From positions 744,001-808,000 of the forward strand of contig NZ_JAERQJ010000003.1 of assembly GCF_016735115.1 (NCBI RefSeq): a DNA stretch of 64,000 bases. The letters are read 5' to 3'. The stretch's first letter is position 1, and each line of letters starts with the position of its first letter. The DNA is from Aquimarina mytili (lineage in GTDB: Bacteria > Bacteroidota > Bacteroidia > Flavobacteriales > Flavobacteriaceae). The position numbers were made by a program, and so were the translations under genes. This document shows positions 43,382 to 52,316 of this stretch, piece after piece. A model generated the notes under the pieces. It made no database searches. It saw nothing but the letters and a program-made list of their open reading frames with translations, and was not told where the DNA came from.

Positions 43382-43520
43382 AAAAGTAATCAAAATAAGT
43401 CTCTCACTCCTACTAACTACAGCTTATCATCACTTAACAAAAATGTAACATATTTTGGTAGTAAGGACTATATCATAGCTACGTCTAAGCGCACTTATTG
43501 TTAACCAAAATTGAAAAAAT

Positions 43521-44426
43521 ATGTTACACAAATCTAAAAGATCCCTACTAGGGATCATGCTACTTATTTGCCCATTTTTAAGTGTTAAAGCTCAAGTACC
43601 CGTTAATGGATTTTATGCTAAAAAAAACACATTTACTTTTGCCTCCAGTTATTCTTTTAAAAGTTATGATCAATTTTATAGAGGGGCCACTTTATCTGAA
43701 GGTAATCCAGCTGGACTTGGAGAAATTTCATCTTCAATCGTATCCTTATATAGTCAATATGCGATATTAGATTGGTTGTCTGCAACAGCAACCTTGCCCT
43801 ATATAAACGTAGAAAGCGAAACCGGAGAATTAGACCCTGTACAAAATGTGGCTCAAGTTGATGGAGTACAGGATTTAGGTCTTTTTGTAAAAGCAAGGAT
43901 TTTGGAAAAGAAATTTGAAAACGCTTCTAAAATTACTCTTGGAGGTGCTTCTGGAGTCACTTTTCCTATTAGCGACTATCAAGGTGCCGGGGTATTATCT
44001 CTCGGCAATCAAGCTACAGCCGTTAATGGATCAGCCATTTTTCAATACACTACTCCTTTCAAGATATTTAGCGAAGTTCAATTAGGTTATAGTATGAGAA
44101 GCAGTAGTGATTTTGATATTCCTAATGCGATGGCATACAGTGCAAAAGTTGGATACCACAACAAGTGGCTATATATGCATGCAAAACTGGATATACAAGA
44201 CTCTATGTCTGGATTGGATATAGGTTCTCCAGAATTTGGTGCAGCTGGGGGCCCTGCCGCCCTTCCGGAAACCGAGGTAGATTATACAAATCTATCTTTT
44301 GATTTTTATGTACCTGTATATAAAAACAATGTTGGAGTATCTGCTGGGTACGGAACTACATTAGATGGTCGAAATTATAACAAAGAATCAGCTTTTTCTT
44401 TTGGTTTGGTTTATACTGCTCGATAA
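43521..44426 (+). CDS. Outer-membrane beta-barrel protein (transporter-like)
   Basis: 301 residues. A signal peptide (KRSLLGIMLLICPFLSVKA) is followed by alternating strands that end in a C-terminal FGLVYTAR, typical of an outer-membrane beta-barrel. Segments ILDWLSATATLPYI, TLGGASGVTFPISDYQ and TPFKIFSEVQLGY recall MetA-pathway or transporter-type barrel families, but no specific family is certain. It is a single gene followed by a strong terminator. Confidence 0.65.
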   Translation: MLHKSKRSLLGIMLLICPFLSVKAQVPVNGFYAKKNTFTFASSYSFKSYDQFYRGATLSEGNPAGLGEISSSIVSLYSQYAILDWLSATATLPYINVESETGELDPVQNVAQVDGVQDLGLFVKARILEKKFENASKITLGGASGVTFPISDYQGAGVLSLGNQATAVNGSAIFQYTTPFKIFSEVQLGYSMRSSSDFDIPNAMAYSAKVGYHNKWLYMHAKLDIQDSMSGLDIGSPEFGAAGGPAALPETEVDYTNLSFDFYVPVYKNNVGVSAGYGTTLDGRNYNKESAFSFGLVYTAR

Positions 44427-44455
44427 ACAATCATTCTAGACACTCAACATACCTT

Positions 44456-44489
44456 AAACACCATCAAATTAGTATATTTGATGGTGTTT
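44456..44489 (+). terminator. Terminator after the beta-barrel gene
   Basis: Perfect 14-bp stem (AAACACCATCAAAT and complement, 44456-44469 and 44476-44489) with a 6-nt loop and a downstream CATTTT. Confidence 0.8.
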
Positions 44490-44508
44490 CATTTTAAAAT
44501 ACAATATT

Positions 44509-45033
44509 ATGTCTATACTTCATTCATCATTCTTTCTTAAAATATCTATCGTAGCGATCGTTCTATTGCTTATTTCTTGTCAGAAACCAGTAAAAGAAAA
44601 TTCAGTAACGAAACCTAAAGTTACTGTCGAAGAACCTAAAAAGCCTTCTATAAAAGCAATTAAAGAAAAATTACAAAAAGAAGGTTTTAAAACCTTTGAT
44701 TATATAGATGAAGAAAGTGGAGATACTGTAATTATGCAGCAGTATTTTATTGCTTTCTTAAAACGCGGCTCAAATCGTTCTCAGAATAAAGAAGAAACCG
44801 ACAGTTTACAAAAGTTACATTTGGGACATTTAGGAAGAATGTATAAAGAAGGTTACGCCGATATTTCTGGTCCTTTTGGAGACGATGGTGATATTCGAGG
44901 TATTACTATTTATAATACCCCAACACAAAAGATGGCAGATAGTCTTGCCAATATGGACCCTATGGTAAAAGCAGGGCGTTTAATCATCGAAATCCATCCC
45001 TGGTGGGCTGCAAAAGGGTTTCCTTTGAGATAA
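44509..45033 (+). CDS. YCII-domain lipoprotein
   Basis: 174 residues. A lipobox (LLLISCQK) marks a lipoprotein. A proline/lysine-rich linker (residues 25-60) precedes a YCII-related domain: MQQYFIAFLKRGSNRS, LQKLHLGHLGRMYKEGYADISGPFGDD and LIIEIHPWWAAKGF. YCII domains are usually small cytoplasmic ferredoxin-like folds with a His-Asp pair; an exported form is unusual. Function unknown. It is convergent with the aldehyde dehydrogenase gene, 13 bp apart. Confidence 0.78.
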   Translation: MSILHSSFFLKISIVAIVLLLISCQKPVKENSVTKPKVTVEEPKKPSIKAIKEKLQKEGFKTFDYIDEESGDTVIMQQYFIAFLKRGSNRSQNKEETDSLQKLHLGHLGRMYKEGYADISGPFGDDGDIRGITIYNTPTQKMADSLANMDPMVKAGRLIIEIHPWWAAKGFPLR

Positions 45034-45046
45034 AGAAGACCACATT

Positions 45047-46468
45047 TTAAAAATACTTTAGTGTCAAATCGATCAATCTTTGTTTCAGTTGGGTATAAGG
45101 TGGAGCCATAAATTCTACGGCACTAGGTAATTTTTGATGCAACACGGATCGTTCATTTGTGAATTCCAAAAATCCATAATGCCCTCTCGATTTTCCAATA
45201 CCACTATTATTTATACCTCCAAAAGGCAAATTAGGGTTTCCGACATGCACGGCAGACATGTTTATACATGTGCCCCCAGCACTGGTGTTTTCAATAAAGT
45301 ATTTGATATTCTTTTTACTTCGGCTATAGACATATAAGGCCAATGGTTTTTCTTTAGAATTGATAAGATCGATAACTTCTTGCCGATTTTTGTATGTAAT
45401 TATAGGAAGAATAGGGCCAAAAATTTCATACTTCATTACATCAGAATCCATGGGTACGTTTTCGACTAATGTTGGTTCAATATAATTTTCGACTTCAAGT
45501 AATGTCCCTCCATGAGCAATTTTCCCACCTTGTTCTATGGTATTTTCAAGATATCCTTTTAATCTTAAAAAATGTTTTGGACTAATAATTCTTAGATAAT
45601 CAGAAGAATTGGCTGCATCATCTCCATAATGTTTGGTAATTTGTTGTCCCATACTCCGTATAAACTCCTCTTTTTTGCTTTCATGTACAATTGCATAATC
45701 GGGGGCAATACATATTTGCCCTGCATTCACAAACTTAGCCCATGCAATTCTAGGAACAATAGCTTTAATGTTCGCCGTTTCATCAATAATTGTAGGGGAT
45801 TTTCCTCCTAACTCAAGCGTTACACTTGCCAAATGTTTTGATGCAGCAGCCATCACAATTTTACCAATTTCAGGAGCACCGGTAAAAAAAATATGATTAA
45901 ATTTCATATTAAGTAAGGCAGTAGAAACCTCAACTCCTCCTTCTACTACGGCAATTTCTTGTTCTTCAAATGCTTCAGAAACTATATTTTTAAGCACATC
46001 TACTGTATGAGACGTAAATTCTGAAGGTTTAAGAATTACAGTATTACCAGCTGCAATGGCAGAAACCAATGGAGCAAATAAAAGCTGCATGGGATAATTC
46101 CAAGGAGCAATAATAAGACTCATCCCCTTTGGTTCGTGATGAATCCATGAAGATGAGCCTATCATTGTTATTGGTTTTGCCACTCGTTTTGGCTTCATCC
46201 ATCTTTTAAGGTGTTTTGAAGCAAATTTGATTTCCTGAATTACAGGATAAATCTCGGTCAGATCAACTTCGGCTGCAGGTTTTCTGTAATCTTTCCACAT
46301 TGCTTCTTGCAACTCTTTTCTAAATGTAAAGATTACATTTTGAAGCTTTTTTAGCTTTTGAATACGCTCTCGAGCCTTTGTTTTACCAATGGTAAAATAA
46401 TTAGATTTCTGCTTAGCATAAATACTTTCTATTACCGAAATTTCTGTTTCATTAAATGGAGTGGCCAT
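45047..46468 (-). CDS. Aldehyde dehydrogenase (class 3/fatty-aldehyde type)
   Basis: 473 residues, oxidising an aldehyde to the carboxylate with NAD(P)+. Catalytic Cys253 (NAGQICIAPDY) and Glu219 (LELGGKSP) are in place, and APWNYPMQLLFAPL and PFGGINNSGIGKSRG support the class 3 (fatty or long-chain aldehyde) group. It is the last gene of the TetR-headed operon, 29 bp after the ACAD-SCP2 gene. It could form the free acid that the operon's ligase activates; this order of steps is inference. Confidence 0.9.
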   Translation of the reverse strand: MATPFNETEISVIESIYAKQKSNYFTIGKTKARERIQKLKKLQNVIFTFRKELQEAMWKDYRKPAAEVDLTEIYPVIQEIKFASKHLKRWMKPKRVAKPITMIGSSSWIHHEPKGMSLIIAPWNYPMQLLFAPLVSAIAAGNTVILKPSEFTSHTVDVLKNIVSEAFEEQEIAVVEGGVEVSTALLNMKFNHIFFTGAPEIGKIVMAAASKHLASVTLELGGKSPTIIDETANIKAIVPRIAWAKFVNAGQICIAPDYAIVHESKKEEFIRSMGQQITKHYGDDAANSSDYLRIISPKHFLRLKGYLENTIEQGGKIAHGGTLLEVENYIEPTLVENVPMDSDVMKYEIFGPILPIITYKNRQEVIDLINSKEKPLALYVYSRSKKNIKYFIENTSAGGTCINMSAVHVGNPNLPFGGINNSGIGKSRGHYGFLEFTNERSVLHQKLPSAVEFMAPPYTQLKQRLIDLTLKYF

Positions 46469-46497
46469 GATTATTATCTATAATTTTTAAAGCCGTT

Positions 46498-48003
46498 TTA
46501 CGAAAATAAAGACTGTAATTTCATTGCAACAGACATATCTCCTTTGATTTTTATCTTTCCTCCCATTACTGCAGACATAGGATTAAGCTCTCCTTTGGTT
46601 AATGCTATAAAATCGTCAAACGAAACATCTACTTGGCAATCTGCATCTTTATCTTCTATCGAAACCTTATTTTTATCTCCTGTTCCATCAATATAAAGTT
46701 GTTCTTCTCCAAAATTAAACTTTAACGTATTGTCTAGGCTATTTGCTTGTTCAGCTTTTGACTGTATAGCTTGTAGTACGTCTTCTAATTTACTCATAAT
46801 GTTACTGTTTTTGTTATTTGTATTAGTATTTGAATTATTATTTGCTTCTTTATAAGAAACGTCATCAATAACCATTTTGGCTATGATTTCTCTCATGATT
46901 TCTGATGTACCCCCTCCAATTGTACCTATGCGGCTATCGCGAAACATTCTGGCTATTTTAAAATCTTCTATATAGCCATATCCTCCAAAAGATTGTAAAC
47001 ATTGAGTCATCGTTTTATCCGATAGTTCTGTTGCAAGAAGTTTTGCCATTGAACATTCTTTAACAGCATATTTACCATCATTATTCAACCTTGAACAATA
47101 TAGTACAAATTGTTTGCAGGATTCTATTTCTGATGATAGTTGTGCCATTCTATGTCTTAATACCTGAAACTTATTAATAGGTCTCCCAAATGCTGTTCTT
47201 TCTGACATATATTTTAGAGTATAGCCCATTGCAGATTCGCAGGCCGCATATCCCATAATGGCGCCAACCAGTCTTTCAACCTGCAACCCTCCCATAAGAT
47301 AATAGAACCCTTGTCCTTCTTGGCCAATTAAGTTTTCTTTCGGAATTTTCACATTATCAAAGGCAAGTTCTGCAGTATCGGAGGCATGCCATCCTAATTT
47401 CTTTAATTTTGTTTTACTAACCCCTTCTTTATCGAGATCAACAACCAATAAACTTACACCATCAGGACCTGCTTTAGGATCGGTCTTGACAACACATACC
47501 ACAAAATCTCCATACACCGCATTTGTAATAAACGTTTTAGAACCATTAACTATATAATGGTCTCCTTCTAACACGGCTGTGGTTTTTACGTTAGCAACAT
47601 CTGATCCTGCAGTAGGCTCAGATATACCGATACAGCTTATTTTTTCACCAGAGATGATCCCAGGGAGGTATTTTTCCTTTAGTTTTTGTGATCCGTACTT
47701 CAAGATATAAGGTCCCGACATGTATTGAACCACAGCTTGTGTAATCGCAAAACCTCCAGAAAACACTTTAGCAATTTCTTCGCAAAAAACGACATCATAA
47801 AAGAAATCGAGATTAGATCCTCCAAACTCTTCGGGGTAAGAAAGGCCCAAAAAGCCCATATCTCCCATTTTCTTCCATACCTCTTTAGGAATACGTTGAT
47901 CTTCTTCCCATTGGTCCATATTGGGCATTACTTCTTTTTGCAAAAAAGCTTTTAGACTTTGCCTAAATAATTCATGCTCTTCTGTAAAATAATAACTGTT
48001 CAT
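46498..48003 (-). CDS. Acyl-CoA dehydrogenase fused to SCP2 lipid-binding domain
   Basis: 501 residues. Residues 1-385 are a full acyl-CoA dehydrogenase. The usual EGTxEI catalytic Glu is replaced (TIGGGTSEIMRE), but Glu243 in LQVERLVGAIM fits the helix-G base of the isovaleryl-CoA and long-chain dehydrogenases, so the enzyme should be active on branched or long chains. A 15-residue Asn/Thr linker leads to an SCP2 sterol-carrier-like domain (residues about 403-501, SKLEDVLQAIQSKAEQ, GELNPMSAVMGGKIKIKGDM). The linker ends at Met403 (46797), where an independent SCP2 start could be. The preceding gene is another acyl-CoA dehydrogenase, 12 bp away. Confidence 0.88.
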   Translation of the reverse strand: MNSYYFTEEHELFRQSLKAFLQKEVMPNMDQWEEDQRIPKEVWKKMGDMGFLGLSYPEEFGGSNLDFFYDVVFCEEIAKVFSGGFAITQAVVQYMSGPYILKYGSQKLKEKYLPGIISGEKISCIGISEPTAGSDVANVKTTAVLEGDHYIVNGSKTFITNAVYGDFVVCVVKTDPKAGPDGVSLLVVDLDKEGVSKTKLKKLGWHASDTAELAFDNVKIPKENLIGQEGQGFYYLMGGLQVERLVGAIMGYAACESAMGYTLKYMSERTAFGRPINKFQVLRHRMAQLSSEIESCKQFVLYCSRLNNDGKYAVKECSMAKLLATELSDKTMTQCLQSFGGYGYIEDFKIARMFRDSRIGTIGGGTSEIMREIIAKMVIDDVSYKEANNNSNTNTNNKNSNIMSKLEDVLQAIQSKAEQANSLDNTLKFNFGEEQLYIDGTGDKNKVSIEDKDADCQVDVSFDDFIALTKGELNPMSAVMGGKIKIKGDMSVAMKLQSLFS

Positions 48004-48015
48004 TATAGTGCTTTT

Positions 48016-49794
48016 TTAAATTTTGTATTCATTTTCTTGTATAAAATGGGTTGCAATGGTTCTTCTCTCTGCGATAATGTTATGCATTGGCAATTGTATT
48101 AATTTATTGATTGCCTTAAGACTTATTACTGCCATATCGCCTTCTGCTGTAGCAAAAATCACTTCTTTTGTTGCCACTTTTATACTATCAGCTACATCAT
48201 GCATAAATGTTGTACAGATCGCCTCTCGAATCTTCTGGTTTTGGCCTTTGCATTTTGATGTTCTAAGCAACACTCCTTCTAATATATACACTTGAGTAAT
48301 GATATCAGCCAAACGCGATAATACTTCTTGCTCCTCCTGAATTGCTTGTTGGAATTTTTGCATAGCTTGCCCACTGACCAGGATAGCCGATTTCTTACAA
48401 TTATCTAAAAACTCAACAGCAAATTCATCAAATGATTTAGTGCTATCTGCAGGTTTTAAGTTGCCCGATTGTAAATCTTGAAAGGCTTGCATAGCAGATT
48501 CCATTAAGGGTAGTTTTCCTTTGAGCGCGTATTTCATTATGGTTCCAGGAATCACTAATCGATTAATTTCATTAGTTCCTTCATAAATTCTATTACCTCT
48601 AATATTTCTGTAATGAATAGAGATTTCACTTTCTCCAGAGAATCCCATCCCACCATGCATTTGAAGTGCCTCATCCACTACAAACTGTTCTATTTCTGAT
48701 CCAAAAACCTTTATCATAGAACACTCAGCGGCAAATTCTTGCGCCACTTGCTGCTTCGCTTTTAGCGGTGGCGTGCCTTCTGATATAAATTCATCATATA
48801 GATTATCCATATCTCCGGCCAATCTATTCCAACCTGATTCTATAGCATAAATCTTTGTAGCCATTTTGGCTATTTTTTCTTGAATTGCTCCAAAAGAAGA
48901 AATTGGTTTTTTGAATTGTATTCTTTGATTAGCGTATTGCACTCCCAATCGAAAGGCTCTTTTTCCGATTGCCGACCCAGCTATTCCGATCATTAATCGC
49001 CCCATATTGAGGGCATTCATTGCAATTTTGAATCCCTTATTTCTCTCTCCTAATAAATTCTCTACAGGTACCTTTACATCTTCAAAAAACACTTGCCTGG
49101 TAGACGATCCATGAATCCCTAATTTATTTTCCTCTACTCCTAACTTTACGCCCCATTCTTTTTCTACAATTAGGCAAGATAAATTCTCATCATCTTCAAT
49201 TTTACAGAATACAGAAAATATGTCGGCAAAGCCGGCATTGGTGATCCACATTTTTTGACCATTTAAGATATAGTGTTTGCCATCTTCGCTCAGAACGGCT
49301 TTGGTCTTTCCAGAATTGGCATCAGATCCTGCTCCGGGTTCAGTCAAACAGTATGAGCATTTTAATTTTCCGACAAGGATATCATCCAGATACTTTTCCT
49401 TTTGTGCTTTGGAACCATAAAATAAAATTGTATTGACTCCTAACCCCCTTTGTACTCCTAAGGTCTGAGAGAAAGAAAAGCTTTCAGACATGATCTCTGA
49501 AGCCGCCAAATCAGTTTTGATATCGCATCCCATACCTCCAATACTTTCGGGTGCCGAGATTGCCAAAAACCCTAATTGACCGAGCTTTTCTAATATTTTT
49601 GGGGTTACTGCGATCCCTTCTTTACTATCAAAGGTTTCTTTTAGCGGTTCAATTTCCTTATTTATAAAATCACGTATCGCTTCCCGAAGCATTATATGTT
49701 CTTCGGTATACTCTTCTGGGGTAAAAATTGAATCAGGAGCACTCGTTTTAATTAAAAACTCACCACCTCTAATTGTTTTTAACTTTGATTCCAT
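48016..49794 (-). CDS. Acyl-CoA dehydrogenase (VLCAD-like length)
   Basis: 592 residues, an FAD-dependent acyl-CoA dehydrogenase with a C-terminal extension of about 160 residues as in VLCAD/ACAD9-type and many Bacteroidota enzymes. The catalytic base is Glu405 in RIYEGTNEINR. CYCLTEPGAGSDA and KMWITNAGFADIF are typical substrate- and flavin-binding segments. It introduces the alpha-beta double bond. Together with the following ACAD-SCP2 it gives the operon two dehydrogenases of different classes. Gaps to its neighbours are 2 and 12 bp. Confidence 0.9.
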   Translation of the reverse strand: MESKLKTIRGGEFLIKTSAPDSIFTPEEYTEEHIMLREAIRDFINKEIEPLKETFDSKEGIAVTPKILEKLGQLGFLAISAPESIGGMGCDIKTDLAASEIMSESFSFSQTLGVQRGLGVNTILFYGSKAQKEKYLDDILVGKLKCSYCLTEPGAGSDANSGKTKAVLSEDGKHYILNGQKMWITNAGFADIFSVFCKIEDDENLSCLIVEKEWGVKLGVEENKLGIHGSSTRQVFFEDVKVPVENLLGERNKGFKIAMNALNMGRLMIGIAGSAIGKRAFRLGVQYANQRIQFKKPISSFGAIQEKIAKMATKIYAIESGWNRLAGDMDNLYDEFISEGTPPLKAKQQVAQEFAAECSMIKVFGSEIEQFVVDEALQMHGGMGFSGESEISIHYRNIRGNRIYEGTNEINRLVIPGTIMKYALKGKLPLMESAMQAFQDLQSGNLKPADSTKSFDEFAVEFLDNCKKSAILVSGQAMQKFQQAIQEEQEVLSRLADIITQVYILEGVLLRTSKCKGQNQKIREAICTTFMHDVADSIKVATKEVIFATAEGDMAVISLKAINKLIQLPMHNIIAERRTIATHFIQENEYKI

Positions 49795-49796
49795 AA

Positions 49797-50600
49797 CTAC
49801 ATAAATGATTTTAGTACATTGGCTAGTCCCATTTTATCAAAACCTAAATGCTGAGCCCCATCAACGAATAATGAAATCCCCGTAATATACTCTGCCATAG
49901 GACTGGCTAAAAAGGTTACTGCATTAGAAACATCCTCAACCTTACCAAATCGCTTTAGCGGGATTGCTTTTTCTGCTTCTTCAAACATATCTTGTATCTG
50001 TTGTGGATATTGATCTAAACCACTGGATTCTATAATTCCTGGAGATACACAATTGATCCTGATATTGAAATCACTCCACTCCTGAGCCAGTGTTTTTGTC
50101 AGATTTTCTACTCCGGCTCTTGCAGCTCCTGTATGGGCCATTCCTGGAAATCCTCGATACACCTCTGCAGTAATGTTCACAATAACGCCTTGTTTTTGCG
50201 GAATAAAAAAAGCATTTGCCATTTCACGAATCATTGAAAATGTACCATTAAGATTATTACTAATCACAGCATTCCATCCCTTATCACTTATGTATTCTGC
50301 CAAAGCAGGAAACTGCCCTCCGGCATTATTGACTAGAATATCCAATCGATCATATTTTTCTTTAATCATGCTTACTAATGACTGAATATCTTCTGTTTTT
50401 CTAATATCACAAGCCTGATATGATAATTCTCCATAAGCAGCTAACTCTTCGGCTGCAATTTTGAGTTTATCTTCTTTGCGTGAACAAATGATAACCTTGG
50501 CCCCAAGCAATAAGAAATCTTTAGCAATCTGAAATCCAATTCCGGATCGACCACCTGTGACCATTGCCACTTTACCCTTAAATGTGTCTGACTTAAACAT
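49797..50600 (-). CDS. SDR of the citronellol dehydrogenase/2-enoyl-CoA reductase group
   Basis: 267 residues. Rossmann motif TGGRSGIG (residues 15-22) and NNAGGQFP are present, but the YxxxK site reads THis-free TGAAR (Thr157 to Arg161) within GMAHTGAARAGVENLTKTLAQEW. From memory this segment matches AtuB-type proteins of acyclic terpene utilisation and the peroxisomal trans-2-enoyl-CoA reductase PECR, both of which also lack the normal Tyr/Lys. It may therefore be a 2-enoyl- or dienoyl-CoA reductase or an alcohol dehydrogenase-like enzyme. It lies 2 bp from each neighbour. Confidence 0.8.
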   Translation of the reverse strand: MFKSDTFKGKVAMVTGGRSGIGFQIAKDFLLLGAKVIICSRKEDKLKIAAEELAAYGELSYQACDIRKTEDIQSLVSMIKEKYDRLDILVNNAGGQFPALAEYISDKGWNAVISNNLNGTFSMIREMANAFFIPQKQGVIVNITAEVYRGFPGMAHTGAARAGVENLTKTLAQEWSDFNIRINCVSPGIIESSGLDQYPQQIQDMFEEAEKAIPLKRFGKVEDVSNAVTFLASPMAEYITGISLFVDGAQHLGFDKMGLANVLKSFM

Positions 50601-50602
50601 AA

Positions 50603-51472
50603 TTATACATTTGTTTTTGTTGGTATATTGAGCATTTCTCGAGCTTCTTCAATGGTTGCAATTTCTCGGCCAATCATTCTGGCAAGTGTAACTCCAGCGT
50701 CCACTAATTCTCCATTAGATTTTGCCATATCTCCATTAGGGAGATAAAAATTATCTTCTAGCCCAACTCTAAAATTTCCTCCCATTGCTGCCGCTATGGC
50801 TGAAAGTTGCCATTGTTTACGGCTGATCACTATCGACTGCCAAAATGCACCTTCGGGAACTTGTTTTATCTGGTGAATCAGATTTTCTGGAGTAGCCGGA
50901 ATCCCTCCCATAACACCCATTACCAAACTATAGCAGGCGTTATCGGGCAATAATCCCATTTCTCTCAAAGGTTCCGCATTTCTGATATGCCCTGTATCAA
51001 AGCATTCCATTTCGGGACAAATATTATTTTCATTCATTGTATTGACCACTTTGATCATATCATCGAATGAATTTTCAAAAACACCGTTCCATATAAATTG
51101 TTTCGCTCTTTTTGAAAAAATAGCATAATTCATACTTCCCATATTGAATGCTGCCATATCTGGTTTTGTAGCTGGTAAATGCTTTAACCTATCTTCAATA
51201 GAAAGACCTATGGCTCCTGTAGAATAATTTATAATCACATCAGGGCAATGTTTTCGTACTTCGGTCGTAATTTGTTCAAATACTTCGGTTCTCCAGCTTG
51301 GCATCCCATTATCTTCTCGAGCATGAATATGAACAATAGAAGCCCCTGCATCTACAGCGCGTTTTGCTTCTAAACCTAATTCTTCGGGAGCATAAGGTAT
51401 ATCTGGGCAATGTGTTCTATTAGTTGCTGCACCGGTAAGCGCCGCAGAAAGAATCATTTTTTTAAAAGCCAT
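50603..51472 (-). CDS. BKACE-family beta-keto acid cleavage enzyme (DUF849)
   Basis: 289 residues. Zinc-binding His48 and His50 (VHIHARE), SAALTGAATNRTHCP near the start, and YAPEELGLEAKRAVDAGA place it in the beta-keto acid cleavage family, whose best-known member, Kce, cleaves 3-keto-5-aminohexanoate with acetyl-CoA. Other members use different beta-keto acids, so the true substrate is unknown. In this operon it occupies the step where an HMG-CoA-lyase-like enzyme would be expected after carboxylation and hydration. It lies between the SDR and the hydratase-like genes. Confidence 0.88.
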   Translation of the reverse strand: MAFKKMILSAALTGAATNRTHCPDIPYAPEELGLEAKRAVDAGASIVHIHAREDNGMPSWRTEVFEQITTEVRKHCPDVIINYSTGAIGLSIEDRLKHLPATKPDMAAFNMGSMNYAIFSKRAKQFIWNGVFENSFDDMIKVVNTMNENNICPEMECFDTGHIRNAEPLREMGLLPDNACYSLVMGVMGGIPATPENLIHQIKQVPEGAFWQSIVISRKQWQLSAIAAAMGGNFRVGLEDNFYLPNGDMAKSNGELVDAGVTLARMIGREIATIEEAREMLNIPTKTNV

Positions 51473-51495
51473 AATTTATTCGTTTAATTCTGTTT

Positions 51496-52314
51496 TTATT
51501 CTCCTGTCCAAACAGGTTTTCTTTTTTGTCTGAAAGCCAGTAATCCTTCTTGTCCGTCTTTTGAACCCACTGTTTTTTGTAACATTTCCATAAGATACTT
51601 GTGTTTAGAAGCTTGTTCGCTAATGGTATCCAAAGCTTCCAAACCAAGTCGAATAGCCGTAGGAGAATTTGCCTTTATTTCTTCAAGTATTTCTTGAATA
51701 ACTTCATCTATGGTATCTGGAGAAACTATGTGTGTAACAAGTCCAAATCTCTTGGCATCTGCCACATCAAGATTATACCCTCTGATGCACCAATCAACTA
51801 CAATTCGCTTTGGCATAATCTCGAGCAACGCCGCCATTACCTGAAAGGGGAACAACCCTCTCTTTACTTCTGGTAACCCAAGTGTATTTCCCTCATTACA
51901 AACTACATAATTAGCTCCTGCCAGAAAGAAAAACCCTCCCGCTAGTACGGTACCTTCAACTTTTGTGATTATGGGCTTATGAACTTTATTGAAAAGTTCT
52001 CCGATCAGCACTTCACCTTTGGCTTCAGGGATAGACGAGTCAAATTCTCCCACCATTCCCATAAAAGCTTTTAAATCTGCCCCAGCACAAAACACCTCTC
52101 CAGATGCATCGATTACGATTGCTCGAACATCTGAGGTTTGCTTTGCAAATTGCATCGCAAAAGCAATTTCTTGTACCATATGTGGGTGTAGTGCGTTTTT
52201 CTTTTTGGGCCTGTCCAAAGTTAACGTCATCACATGATCATGTACTTTTAACTTTATAAAAGCAAATTTTTGGTTAAGAGCATCATTAATCAATATATCT
52301 TCAAAAAAATCCAT
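51496..52314 (-). CDS. Enoyl-CoA hydratase/isomerase-family protein
   Basis: 272 residues, crotonase fold. The oxyanion-hole segment is ASGEVFCAGADLKAF, and the second catalytic region LPEVKRGLFP keeps Glu149, the equivalent of Glu164 of rat crotonase. The first catalytic Glu (Glu144 in crotonase, in GGGCELA) is replaced by Phe129 in VLAGGFFFLAG. The enzyme may therefore not be a standard hydratase. In the operon it would handle the 2-enoyl or glutaconyl-type CoA. Gaps are 2 and 23 bp. Confidence 0.85.
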   Translation of the reverse strand: MDFFEDILINDALNQKFAFIKLKVHDHVMTLTLDRPKKKNALHPHMVQEIAFAMQFAKQTSDVRAIVIDASGEVFCAGADLKAFMGMVGEFDSSIPEAKGEVLIGELFNKVHKPIITKVEGTVLAGGFFFLAGANYVVCNEGNTLGLPEVKRGLFPFQVMAALLEIMPKRIVVDWCIRGYNLDVADAKRFGLVTHIVSPDTIDEVIQEILEEIKANSPTAIRLGLEALDTISEQASKHKYLMEMLQKTVGSKDGQEGLLAFRQKRKPVWTGE

Positions 52315-52316
52315 AC

